Source: Haliclona indistincta (lineage: Eukaryota; Porifera; Demospongiae; Haplosclerida; Chalinidae). Taken from it: 64,000 nucleotides of DNA. The stretch is from contig OZ024785.1 of NCBI GenBank assembly GCA_964017065.1, forward strand, positions 14,339,592 to 14,403,591, given 5' to 3'. The position numbers were made by a program, and so were the translations under genes. Position 1 is the first letter of the stretch, and each line of letters opens with the position of its first letter. This document shows positions 56,042 through 64,000 of this stretch, piece by piece. Under the pieces are notes generated by a model. It did not search any database. It saw only the letters and a list, made by a program, of their open reading frames with translations, and had not been told where the DNA came from.

Positions 56042-56711
56042 GTTGCCGTGATTCTATCTTCAGTTCCAGCTGCCCAACCCGTTCCACGAGCTGTTCTAAT
56101 GCACGAACCAGTGATGGTTGAGACGTCTCTCCACTAGCAGCGCCCGATACTGGTAGCTTCTCCTTCTCTTCCTCGACCTGTGAGACTCCATGATGAACAT
56201 TACTGCGAGGAAGGAAAGACTCTGTCTCCAGCGTTGCCGTCACCGCAGCATCCAGCGTCTTGGGTCGAGTTTGCTTCACTCCTAGCGCTACTTGCGGGTT
56301 ACTCAGTTGTCCCATATAGTGAATGAGAGCAAGCTGTTCTCAAGCAGCGTCCTCCAGTTGAGGATGAGCTTTGTCCGTCAGAAGTCGAACATCTTCCACA
56401 AATTCAGCCCAGCCTTCGCTCCGTTTCTTACTCCGATACTGTAGCTCTGCAAGGTAAAGCTCTTTCTTGCTGGGTGGTTCAAACCGCTCACGAAGGGCCT
56501 TCTTTGCCTTTTTATAATCCCCCTTAGTATCTGCTGCCAGTCTCTGAAAAGCGGTTCTTGCTCTGCCTGTTAACCGAACCTTCAGCCACAGCAACATGGC
56601 CTCTCCTTCCCAAGCATTCACAGCGGCGACGTCCTCGAAGTGTTCGAACCATTGGTCGACGTCTTCTTCTCCCGCAAATGTCTCAGGAAGGACCAGCGGT
56701 CGTGTAGCCAT
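55920..56711 (-). pseudogene. gag of the old Ty3 element, in-frame stop
   Basis: ATG at 56711, 26 bases from the 5' LTR. A gag-type helical domain (WFEHFEDVAAVNAWEGE, RAFQRLAAD-like core) runs to a TGA at 56340-56342, then the same frame continues through VERVGQLELKIESRQ and one CCHC knuckle (CRRCGQEGHYARGC near 55980) to a TAG at 55920. Confidence 0.8.
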
Positions 56712-56738
56712 CTTGCCGGATCCTGCCGACTACGCCAA

Positions 56739-56934
56739 TGTAACACGCAGAGATTTGACAGAGCCAGTTGGGTCAAGCTCTCAACAGTCTTTATTGAAAA
56801 ATAGACAACCCATATATAGTAGAGCTTAACAATGACATGTATCTATGTAACAGATAATGTATTGTGTGACAATAAGTGTAGTCAGAGAGTCTCAGTCCAT
56901 GATAATGACCAAGCAAGTCAGAAAGTCTGTTACA
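56739..56934 (-). repeat. 5' LTR of the old Ty3 element
   Basis: 196 bp, TGTAACACGC to TCTGTTACA on the plus strand, uninterrupted. Confidence 0.9.
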
Positions 56935-56938
56935 TTAG

Positions 56939-58290
56939 TATAATATATCATTCATGATACATATCTGCTATAATTTTAATTTAACTTAATCAACTTCGCG
57001 GACGTGAAGCCTTCCACACCATCACATGGACAGGAAGGTGATTGGTAAGCTGCTTGGGACACTCCCCCTTTGCTAACATATAACATAAGCACCTCCTTAA
57101 CAGAAGGGGAACGCCTGTGCTCCCGTCAACCATGACGGGGGATTGCATAGAAAGAGCACCCGTGAACCATGACGGTGGATTGCATACAATGAGCACCCGT
57201 TGCTCTCACGGGGGAACGTAATGGCTCCCGCAACATCTTGCAGGGGAACGTTTTTACCGTGCATCTGCTACGCAACAAGCATGCAGGCGGCCTGCTGAGT
57301 ATCGGCACGCACTAAAGGATGGCAGCACTCCTGCTAACCTCCTTGTGATCAGAGTGCATAGCCTCTGTGACATGACATGGGGGAGTGTGTGCCAACCCTG
57401 GCACCAGTAGCCCAAGCAGTGCTCACACTCCAAAGAGTGGAGGGAAAAACAAACAAACATAGAAGAACACCAACATGAAACAACAGACGGACAAACAAAC
57501 AAACAAACATAGAAGACAACAATAAAAAAAAAAATAAAAAAAAAGAAAAACTGACGGACCTACGAACACACAAACAGAAACAGACAACAAAAAATAATCA
57601 CAGCACAGACAACAGAAATCACAGCTTGAGAGAAAAAAAAACCAAAAGGCTCTCAGCCCCTGGGAGGCGGGTGGGGAGAAGCAAACACTGACCAGGTAGC
57701 GTGGCAGGGGGAATGTTTCTACCGTGCATCTGCTACGCAACAAGCATGCAGGCGGCCTGCTGAGTATCGGCACGCACTAAAGGATGGCAGCACTCCTGCT
57801 AACCTCCTTGTGATCACAGTGCATGGCCCATACCCCACTAACATGATCATGCACTCAAACAATATCAACATCCTCTACCCTCTCAACAGTCCGACAACTA
57901 ATACCTTCATCTCCCATAATACGAAACACATTATCTCAACTTTTCTTAGGGAGCAAACACAGCAGAAATCGTAAAAGCAACACAAGCAACACACACAACA
58001 CCGATGGACGACTCCTACGCCTAACACTGATCTAATACCTGAGGCAGTCAAGATGTGAGAGGGGGAAGCGACCTAGCGGATGCCGTTGCTAAATCAGAAG
58101 GTGGCATGCGTATGTATCGCAGATAAGCATCCTGGCGTTAAGCGCAAACCTTGTGCCAAGGGATCTGTCATTTCGACTCGACAGCTTGTCATGACCCGCA
58201 GAGCGGAAGTATTAGACAAACAACTAGAGCTAACACCACAGCACACAGACAAACAAGCAGATAGCAACAGACAGTCACAGACAAAACATA
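56939..58290. repeat. repeat-rich block with ~115-bp direct repeats and GGGGGAGTGT motif
   Basis: 57240-57356 and 57710-57826 are near-identical (ACCGTGCATCTGCTACGCAA ... CTCCTTGTGATCA). Upstream, short units (CACCCGT...CCATGACGG) repeat three times (57120-57215). The block between has GGGGGAGTGTGTGCC and CACTCCAAAGAGTGGAG, as at 8550-8610, then A-rich sequence. Same design as 8260-9101: direct repeats around a short A-rich body. No coding gene. Confidence 0.55.
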
Positions 58291-58295
58291 TAAAT

Positions 58296-58345
58296 TATCA
58301 TTGCCGATCGGCAATGATATGTAGGGATGACCTCGAATTAAGATG
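58296..58345. repeat. palindrome-started repeat, copy 2
   Basis: Same 24-bp palindrome and following GTAGGGATGACCTCGAA as at 34326. Here it is followed by AAGATGGCGGCTACC and leads into the LINE fragment. Confidence 0.6.
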
Positions 58346-58666
58346 GCGGCTACCCATGTGTGAAAATGAGTTTTCGCACGTATCTCTATTGTTATGCATT
58401 TCTACTGCATTTTAACTATCTCTAAGTGAATCTGAAGTGTAAGCGCTTGTAGGAAGTCTATGAAAGTCGCCGGGACTGCTTGCTCGACGACGAAAATCAA
58501 GATGGCGACTCTCAGAGAGGCGTTGCAGATCTTCGCTGTTTTAGCGTTTCTCGAGATTCCAGACATCTAGGATTGATCAGACGATTGTTCTGAGCATGGA
58601 AATACCTTTGGCGAAGCTGACAGACGTTTCTAAAGTGTTAAACTAAAACTGATTTTGACAATATTA

Positions 58667-59295
58667 ATTCTAATTTCCTCTTCTGTGACTCGCCTCTCCA
58701 ATTTTCTAATACCGTCGTGCACTTGGGTAACAAGCTAAAGTATAATCTCTGTGACGATGAAGATATTCTGCTAAAATCTCGTTATTTATCCAGGGCTGCT
58801 AATAGCTTATTTTCTACTTTTCCAAATATCGGACCGATTCCTATGACATATCTGTTTTCATCATATTGTCTAGCTCTGTATGGTTGCGAACTTTGGAATA
58901 TTTCTTCTCCTGGTCTAAGGAGTTTAGAGGTTGTATTAAACAACTGTCTGCGGCGTATCTGGAGATTACCTCGTAGAACGCATACCGGTATCCTGCATCG
59001 ATGTGCTAGAGTCCAAAGTATTTATAACTTGGTTTCTTCAAGATCGCTTAAATTTATCAAAAATGCAAAAAACAACTCAAACACTTTGGTCAAACTGATC
59101 TTTAACGAAGATTTGGCTTATACTTTCTCTGGACACAATATTTTCTGTGGTCGAACTTATTTAAAAGAATATTCCACTGATGACGAGAGATGTGCTATAG
59201 TATTAAGAGATTTCCTGCTGTCATCAAGCACTGTTAACATTTGTCAGGGAAGCTCGTCTATTGACTTAATGCTAAGGACAATTGCTACTGATTAA
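58667..59295 (+). pseudogene. LINE reverse-transcriptase ORF, C-terminal end
   Basis: An open frame (clearly coding from about 58667) carries VVHLGNKLKYNLCDDEDILL, LYGCELWNISSPGLRSLEVV and NNCLRRIWRLPRRTHTGILH, the C-terminal region following the RT domain in LINE ORF2 proteins (LG..I......, LYG.E.W, .....R.I.GLP..TH). It stops at 59295 and is followed by (AAT)n at 59341-59361, a LINE 3' tail. The RT catalytic domain and endonuclease are absent: a 5'-truncated insertion, usual for LINEs. Confidence 0.65.
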
Positions 59296-59382
59296 CATTA
59301 ATTTTAAATCTACATGTACACCTTTTGTGGTGTGTTTTTCAATAATAATAATAATAATAAAATCGCCGCCCACGCGAATTGT

Positions 59383-59668
59383 TCATCTTCTTTCTTCTTC
59401 TTCTTCTTCTTCTTCTTCTTCTTCTTCTTCTTCTTCTTCTTCTTCTTCTTCTCCTCCTCCTCCTCCTCCTCCTCCTCCTCCTCCTCCTCCTCCTCCTCCT
59501 CCTCCTCCTCCTCCTCCTCCTCCTCCTCCTCCTCCTCCTCCTCCTCCTCCTCCTCCTCCTCCTCCTCCTCCTCCTCCTCCTCCTCCTCCTCCTCCTCCTC
59601 CTCCTCCTCCTCCTCCTCCTCCTTCTCCTCCTTCTTCTTCTTCTTCTTCTTCTTCTTCTTTCTTCTTT
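59383..59668. repeat. (CTT)n(CTC)n(CTT)n microsatellite, ~286 bp
   Basis: Pure pyrimidine on the plus strand: about 20 TTC units, about 60 TCC units, then mixed TTC. All six frames stay open and yield only homopolymers, so no protein is claimed. It starts about 20 bases after the LINE (AAT)n tail. Mirror symmetry could form triplex DNA. Confidence 0.97.
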
Positions 59669-60292
59669 GAACAAGCCTAGCGCTGTCCTGAGTGAACGAA
59701 TCACTACCAAACCTGCACGATCGCATGTGTATATATCTGGAACAGTGCACTTACTTGTTAGATAGGCATTAAACACTACCAGAAGCGAGTAATTCTTGAA
59801 AAACATGGTTTTTTGGCCGTTTTGGGCTTAAGAATCCATTAAATAATTAACCCTCTTGTCGCACCTTTTCATTAACTCCGCCCACATCAGTTTTGCAGCT
59901 CGTGATCTCGATCGATACTGCGTTTTGTCTCTGCTCTGGACGCTTCAGCGCGCAATCCATGGGTATGAAATTGTCTAGAGCAGTACTATGCCCTAAGTAA
60001 CACTGATCTGTTCTTTAAAGCTTCAGATGGCGGGTTAAAACTGACATACCCAGACGTGAACTAGCAGTCTCATGAGTCTGGCTTATCAGCAGCACGATTC
60101 TACGCACAGTAAGGTTCCTACACAACGCAGCGTAGGTTATAAACGACTAGAAGCCTCTGTGAGTGTGATAGAAGATTCTACTAGGCGTGCTCCTGCTATT
60201 TACATGTAGGCTTGCAGCATCATGAGTTGTCAGCTGCAGTGTTAGTCTCTTCTTCCTTACAGTACTAACAAGTATCATATTGTCAAATCATA
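59669..60292. other. intergenic; one TTAACCC repeat end
   Basis: Near 59849 ATTAACCCTCTTGTCGCACC resembles the left end of the element at 37111. Nothing else recognised. Confidence 0.35.
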
Positions 60293-61052
60293 CCTGGACT
60301 CAGGGGGTTCCAGTGGCGGAAATTTTCGACCCCAGGCCGGTTTTTTACATAGCCCCAATACCCACCAACCCACTACGTCATAACGTGTCATATAATGATA
60401 TTCACAAGTCAAACTAATTAATATTCATAAAAAGATGACGATCGTCGATCACACACACTGTCGATAGCGCGTGTGTGTCAGCCTTGTATCGATCGCGATC
60501 ATGCAGAACACTGCTCCAGCAGCTGAGCAGAGACCAGAAAGCGACGGCACTATATTCCGCTGTGAATGTAGCCAAGACTAAGCGCGACTACCGCGTTTCA
60601 GAGCACAAGCACGTACAGTGCTCGTCACAGAAAAGCACCCGATGCTGCTAAAACTCCACGAATGGATAGCTTCTTTCGACGGAAAAACAACACTCAAGAG
60701 CTGAGTGCAGCTGAATCTACCGCAGAAGCTGGTGAGTAGAATAACTTCCTGGCTCGACTCAGGACCAGCTATGCTAGCCACGCCTCCAGTCCACACCCTT
60801 CTCAGCATAATACCTGCGTTTTACAGTGTATGTATAATTCACACTGTAAATAATAACAAAAGCAAGTTGTATCTGCATGTTATAGACCTCTTCTGGTGTC
60901 AAGAACCTGCAAAAATACTGTACAGAGCACCAGAAATGTAGTGGCTAAAATTTACGCAAAATGACTTTTTGTGTAAAAAACCTCTCAACCCACCCACCCA
61001 CTTTTTGGCCTGGGGTCGGTAATTTTTCTTTCTGGGACCTCCTGCCTGGACT
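60293..61052 (+). mobile_element. internally deleted hAT element keeping transposase exon 1
   Basis: Element 60301-61044, ends CAGGGGGTTCCAG and, inverted, CAGGAGGTCCCAG, extended by a shared CGACCCCAGGCC. CCTGGACT flanks both sides exactly (60293-60300, 61045-61052): the 8-bp hAT duplication. Inside, ATG at 60662 opens MDSFFRRKNNTQELSAAEST, the short N-terminal exon typical of ZMYM/TTF-type hAT transposases, ending at 60731 with a GTGAGT donor. All catalytic exons are missing. Confidence 0.8.
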
Positions 61053-61292
61053 TACTATTTTGCTGTCTGCATTGTCAACCTCTTTAACTACTTTAAACCT
61101 TTCATTGAATGATTATTCTTGTGATTGGTAATAAACATTAATTTAAACCACACTCCTTTATACTCTCTAGACCCTATGCATGTTCACATCTGCTAGACTA
61201 TTGTATCTGCTGCTCACAGAGTTGTCATTAACATTCTAACATAGACTACAACTAATAAGTTCAAACTGATAGTGATCACAAAAGAAACAGGA
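61053..61292. other. no gene recognised
   Basis: AT-rich spacer between two mobile elements. Confidence 0.3.
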
Positions 61293-61830
61293 ACAAGTAA
61301 AGTAAAAAACCTTTAATAAAAAAACTGAAAAGCGTAGGGATGACTCTTAAAAAAGGAAAGGAACAAGAAGGGATGATGCTTGCAAAAGTAAAGGAACAAG
61401 ATGGGATGATGCTTGCAAATGTAAAAGTCCCAAGTATCCCTACATCAGCGGCTTGAAGGAGGACGCAGTCCGATGGAGTAGTTGACAGTTGTAAACAACT
61501 AGAGGTATGTGTGTTTGGAGGACGCAGTCCGATGAAGTATTTGACAGTTGTAAACAACTAGAGGTATGTGTGCTTGGAGGACGCAGTCCGATGAAGTAGT
61601 TGACGATTGTAAAGAGGATTCCGCATTTGTCATGCATGACTAAGAGTGCAGTTGCATGTCGTAGCAGCAAGCCGCTGATGTAGGGATACTTGGGACTTTT
61701 ACATTTGCAAGCATCATCCCATCTTGTTCCTTTACTTTTGCAAGCATCATCCCTTCTTGTTCCTTTCCTTTTTTAAGAGTCATCCCTACGCTTTTCAGTT
61801 TTTTTATTAAAGCTTTTTTACTTTACTTGT
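61293..61830. mobile_element. foldback element: 163-bp arms around a 59-bp tandem repeat
   Basis: Arms 61293-61455 and 61668-61830 start ACAAGTAAAGTAAAAAA and end at CAGCGGCTTG. Each arm contains repeated AAGGAACAAGA.GGGATGATG words. The centre has three units of GGAGGACGCAGTCCGATG... at 61458, 61517 and 61576 (period 59). One arm is also found alone at 48893-49035. No coding content. Confidence 0.8.
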
Positions 61831-62113
61831 ACACTTAACAGCCAGCAAGCTCAGGACAAGGCGTGCAAAAAAAGGAACAACGTTCACACGACAATCATAC
61901 TATTGAATGCAACATATTTAGAAGGTATCATCAATAAGCATGTCATAATATCCCATCTGTATAATGTCCGCCAATGGGAAGTACCTAGGCATCCTGCCAG
62001 AGGTACGAGTTAGGAGCTTCCTATCATAACATAATCAGTTCTTACCATAACCTCCCTGATTGAAAATGACTATGGTACATAGCTAAACTTGAGGGAGACC
62101 CAAATACACCCAC

Positions 62114-62472
62114 TACAGTACCGCTCACGAGTAAGTGGACCAACACCCGCGGGAGACTCGCAGGCAACCCGGGGGTAATTTTGTCTTGCCCGCGGAACCG
62201 TGTATCATTAACCGCGGGTAGATGCGAATACAGAGTGCATCACGCGCTGGTGCGGATACGTGCGAGCACTGTATATGCTCGTGAAAGCCACACAACGACA
62301 ACGTGAGTCTGCCTAGCTATCCAGTGGGTCACGAGTGCATGCAAGGCTGCATGAGGGCCGCGGGTTAGTGTGGTGCGGGCAACGGGTACACGTTCACGGA
62401 CCCGCGGGCACCCCCGAGTTACGCGCGGTTTGTCCGCGGGTTTGAGTACACTTACTCGTGAGCGGTACTGTA
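62114..62472. mobile_element. GC-rich MITE with TA duplication (Tc1/mariner-like)
   Basis: Ends CAGTACCGCTCACGAGTAAG at 62116 and inverted at 62470, each next to TA. The inverted ends continue to AACCCGCGG. 355 bp, unusually rich in CCCGCGGG words compared with its AT-rich surroundings. CAGT ends with TA duplication fit Tc1/mariner. Confidence 0.75.
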
Positions 62473-64000
62473 CGTACAAACAACACTGCAGGCTATAATT
62501 ATATTTTACGTGTAAGGAAGGGGATAGGGTAGGAGGAAAAACACGACAAGCTGCCAGTAGGCCACACATGTGGTGAGATGACGGGATCACTTGCTAGCCA
62601 TCAGGAAGGTGCCCAAACTTCGTTTTTAATGAAAATATTACCTAATGCTCAGTGGGCCGAGAGTACGATAACGTCACGAAATCCCAGCATGCAAGAGGAA
62701 GAGGGTTTGGTAGACATCATGGGTCATACCTCAGCAATTGCTGGAACATACAACACATGCCAACACAACCAACAAGGCGCATTGCACATCCAGCATTGCC
62801 AGCAACTACTAGCAGCGGTACCATGGCGACCACTCTACCACACAGCTTAATACTTGCATGCCCGGGAAACCTAATAAGTTACAGGACGCCATAGGTGTCC
62901 CAAACCAGTAGCCAACGCAGAGACACAATAAGTGTACCCTAAACCGGTGCAGGTGTCCTTCGCCCCTAAGATCACCATGACACTTGGGGTTACACATACT
63001 CTGCCCCTACGACTGCAAGTGAGGAATACAAAACACCCTACAGGTAGGCGTCAGTCCCTAGCCAGCCAGCAGCATAATGACAGGTCGACACCTTGCAGAA
63101 CCACAGAGTGCACGCCCTTAGGTCTCCTTTAACTTGAGAGTGTATAAGTCCACGAGAATTCCTCCAATAGTGCATAGCACTATACATTCCAAACTTACAC
63201 TGTCATTCACTCGTCCATGGGCAGTAGTGCTAAGTGGAAAACTATAAGAGTTATCGTTTATCTTCCATGGATGTGACACGAGCCTGCAGGGTGACTCTAC
63301 CCAAAGCTGTTTTGGGCCACTGTCCAATGGAGAAGCGCTTGTGCTCATACACAAGTACCTGACTGCACAGTCGTCTTAACCGGACACACTATTCATCAAC
63401 TCTACTTTAGTTCCTGATGAAATGATACAGGGGTTGACTAACGAAGGCACTTAGGTACTTTCCAAGAAAAGTACTTTCTTTAGGATAGTAAAGGCACTTT
63501 CTTTGGGATAGTCTCAATCAGCTACCTAGCTACCTCTGTCTAAGCTAGTGTAACAGTGACAAGCAATAAAACAGGATACCCCTGAATCTCGAGTCAACAA
63601 TAACTCAAAACCAGGTAACGCTCCTAGATAAGGCTCAACTACATACCTAATAAACGAAGAGTTGCACTCTATCATAACAGTAACAATATGCTTAGATTTG
63701 CCTGTTTAACGTCGGTTAGATGTGCTATTCATAGGCACATGTGATTATCACCTGGCAGCCGTCCTGTATAAATGCATAAAGGCCAGAGCTGGGTTTACAA
63801 TGTGCCTCAATTGGTAAGTCACTATAGCAACAAATACACAAGCTATAGGTGCCAATCAAGCTATAGGTGGCAACCACGCCAATGTCATGGCCGTATGGTT
63901 GACCTAAGTACCCGACACATTATACCCTGCCACCTGAAATTCGTCACCTATGATATCCCATACCCTGCAGCTAGATGTAAGGCTGATGAATCCAGTACTA
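62473..64000. other. no gene recognised; C-rich, possibly repeat-derived
   Basis: Short, non-overlapping frames without family resemblance. CAAGCTATAGGTG.CAA is repeated in tandem (63838-63874). Composition (many CCTA/AGG words) resembles untranslated parts of retroelements, but I see no LTR, tail or coding domain. Confidence 0.3.

Larger units (their letters stand above)
50707..56938 (-). mobile_element. old Ty3/gypsy retrotransposon at the 3' end of the monooxygenase gene
   Basis: LTRs TGTAAC...GTTACA at 50711-52115 (interrupted by composite copy C) and 56739-56934, with TTAG on both sides (50707-50710, 56935-56938), a 4-bp target duplication. Reading on the minus strand, the primer site next to the 5' LTR (56720-56737) is complementary to the last 18 bases of metazoan tRNA-Ser(AGA), CCA included. 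A purine-rich tract precedes the 3' LTR. The LTRs differ by a few substitutions and one short indel, so it is clearly older than the 19-23 kb element. Confidence 0.9.

Noticed and set aside
59310..59806. Long open frames of poly-Pro, poly-Ser, poly-Leu, poly-Glu and poly-Arg on both strands
   Set aside because: They are translations of the CTT/CTC microsatellite in different frames; no start context, splice site or flanking coding sequence supports a protein.
62578..63354. Overlapping 60-90 codon frames on both strands at the right end
   Set aside because: No conserved motif, start context or splice pattern; composition suggests non-coding repeat sequence.
1..64000. CRISPR arrays, operons or bacterial-type promoters
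   Set aside because: The tandem repeats lack unique spacers of constant size, and the spliced genes and LTR/LINE/hAT elements mark the window as eukaryotic.

Overview
Eukaryotic, metazoan nuclear DNA. It has spliced genes with short GT-AG introns, an AT-rich background, and a very high load of diverse transposable elements. The TE families (Mutator-like transposases, DUF7869 genes, tyrosine-recombinase elements, Ty3 elements, hAT) together with a compact copper monooxygenase gene suggest an early-branching marine invertebrate, perhaps a sponge. That assignment is an inference from family memory. There is one assembly gap (34394-34416).

Region by region. 1-4.1 kb: degenerate minus-strand transposon genes, namely a DUF7869-like relic split by a small hAT element, a Ty3 integrase relic, and Pro-rich minisatellite. 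4.7-6.9 kb: two small multi-exon minus-strand genes of unknown function. 8.2-9.1 kb: a spaced direct repeat. 9.7-10.5 kb: the C-terminal exons of a CDK11-like kinase with a 1-nt deletion. 12 kb: a LINE ORF1-like gene with an (AAT)n tail and no ORF2. 13-15 kb: a tyrosine recombinase relic beside a Pro/Ala-rich gene. 15.4-18.1 kb: a small gene, a Mutator-like transposase relic and a CACTA-like transposase fragment. 18.4-23.5 kb: a trihelix (Myb/SANT-like) gene whose first exon is split by a very young, intact Ty3 retrotransposon with two LTRs that look identical and a 5-bp target duplication. 24-34 kb: BEN-domain, CACTA-like, hAT, LINE and DUF7869 remnants.

35.4-50.7 kb holds the best host gene: a 12-exon MOXD1/DBH-like copper monooxygenase on the plus strand. 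All splice phases agree and all six copper-ligand residues are visible. Its introns 2 and 3 (7.9 and 5.3 kb) are packed with nested elements. A second, decayed Ty3 element (50707-56938, minus strand) has landed exactly where the recognisable coding sequence ends.

A composite repeat of about 1.2 kb occurs three times, at 36.0-41.2, 44.1-45.3 and 50.8-52.0 kb. One copy is split by a 4-kb element flanked by TTAA. Another is inserted in the LTR of the second Ty3 element, which gives a relative chronology. 57-64 kb contains tandem repeats, a LINE ORF2 3' fragment, a large pyrimidine microsatellite, an internally deleted hAT with a perfect 8-bp target duplication, a foldback element and a GC-rich TA-flanked MITE. 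Most of the window is therefore a record of nested transposition around a few host genes.
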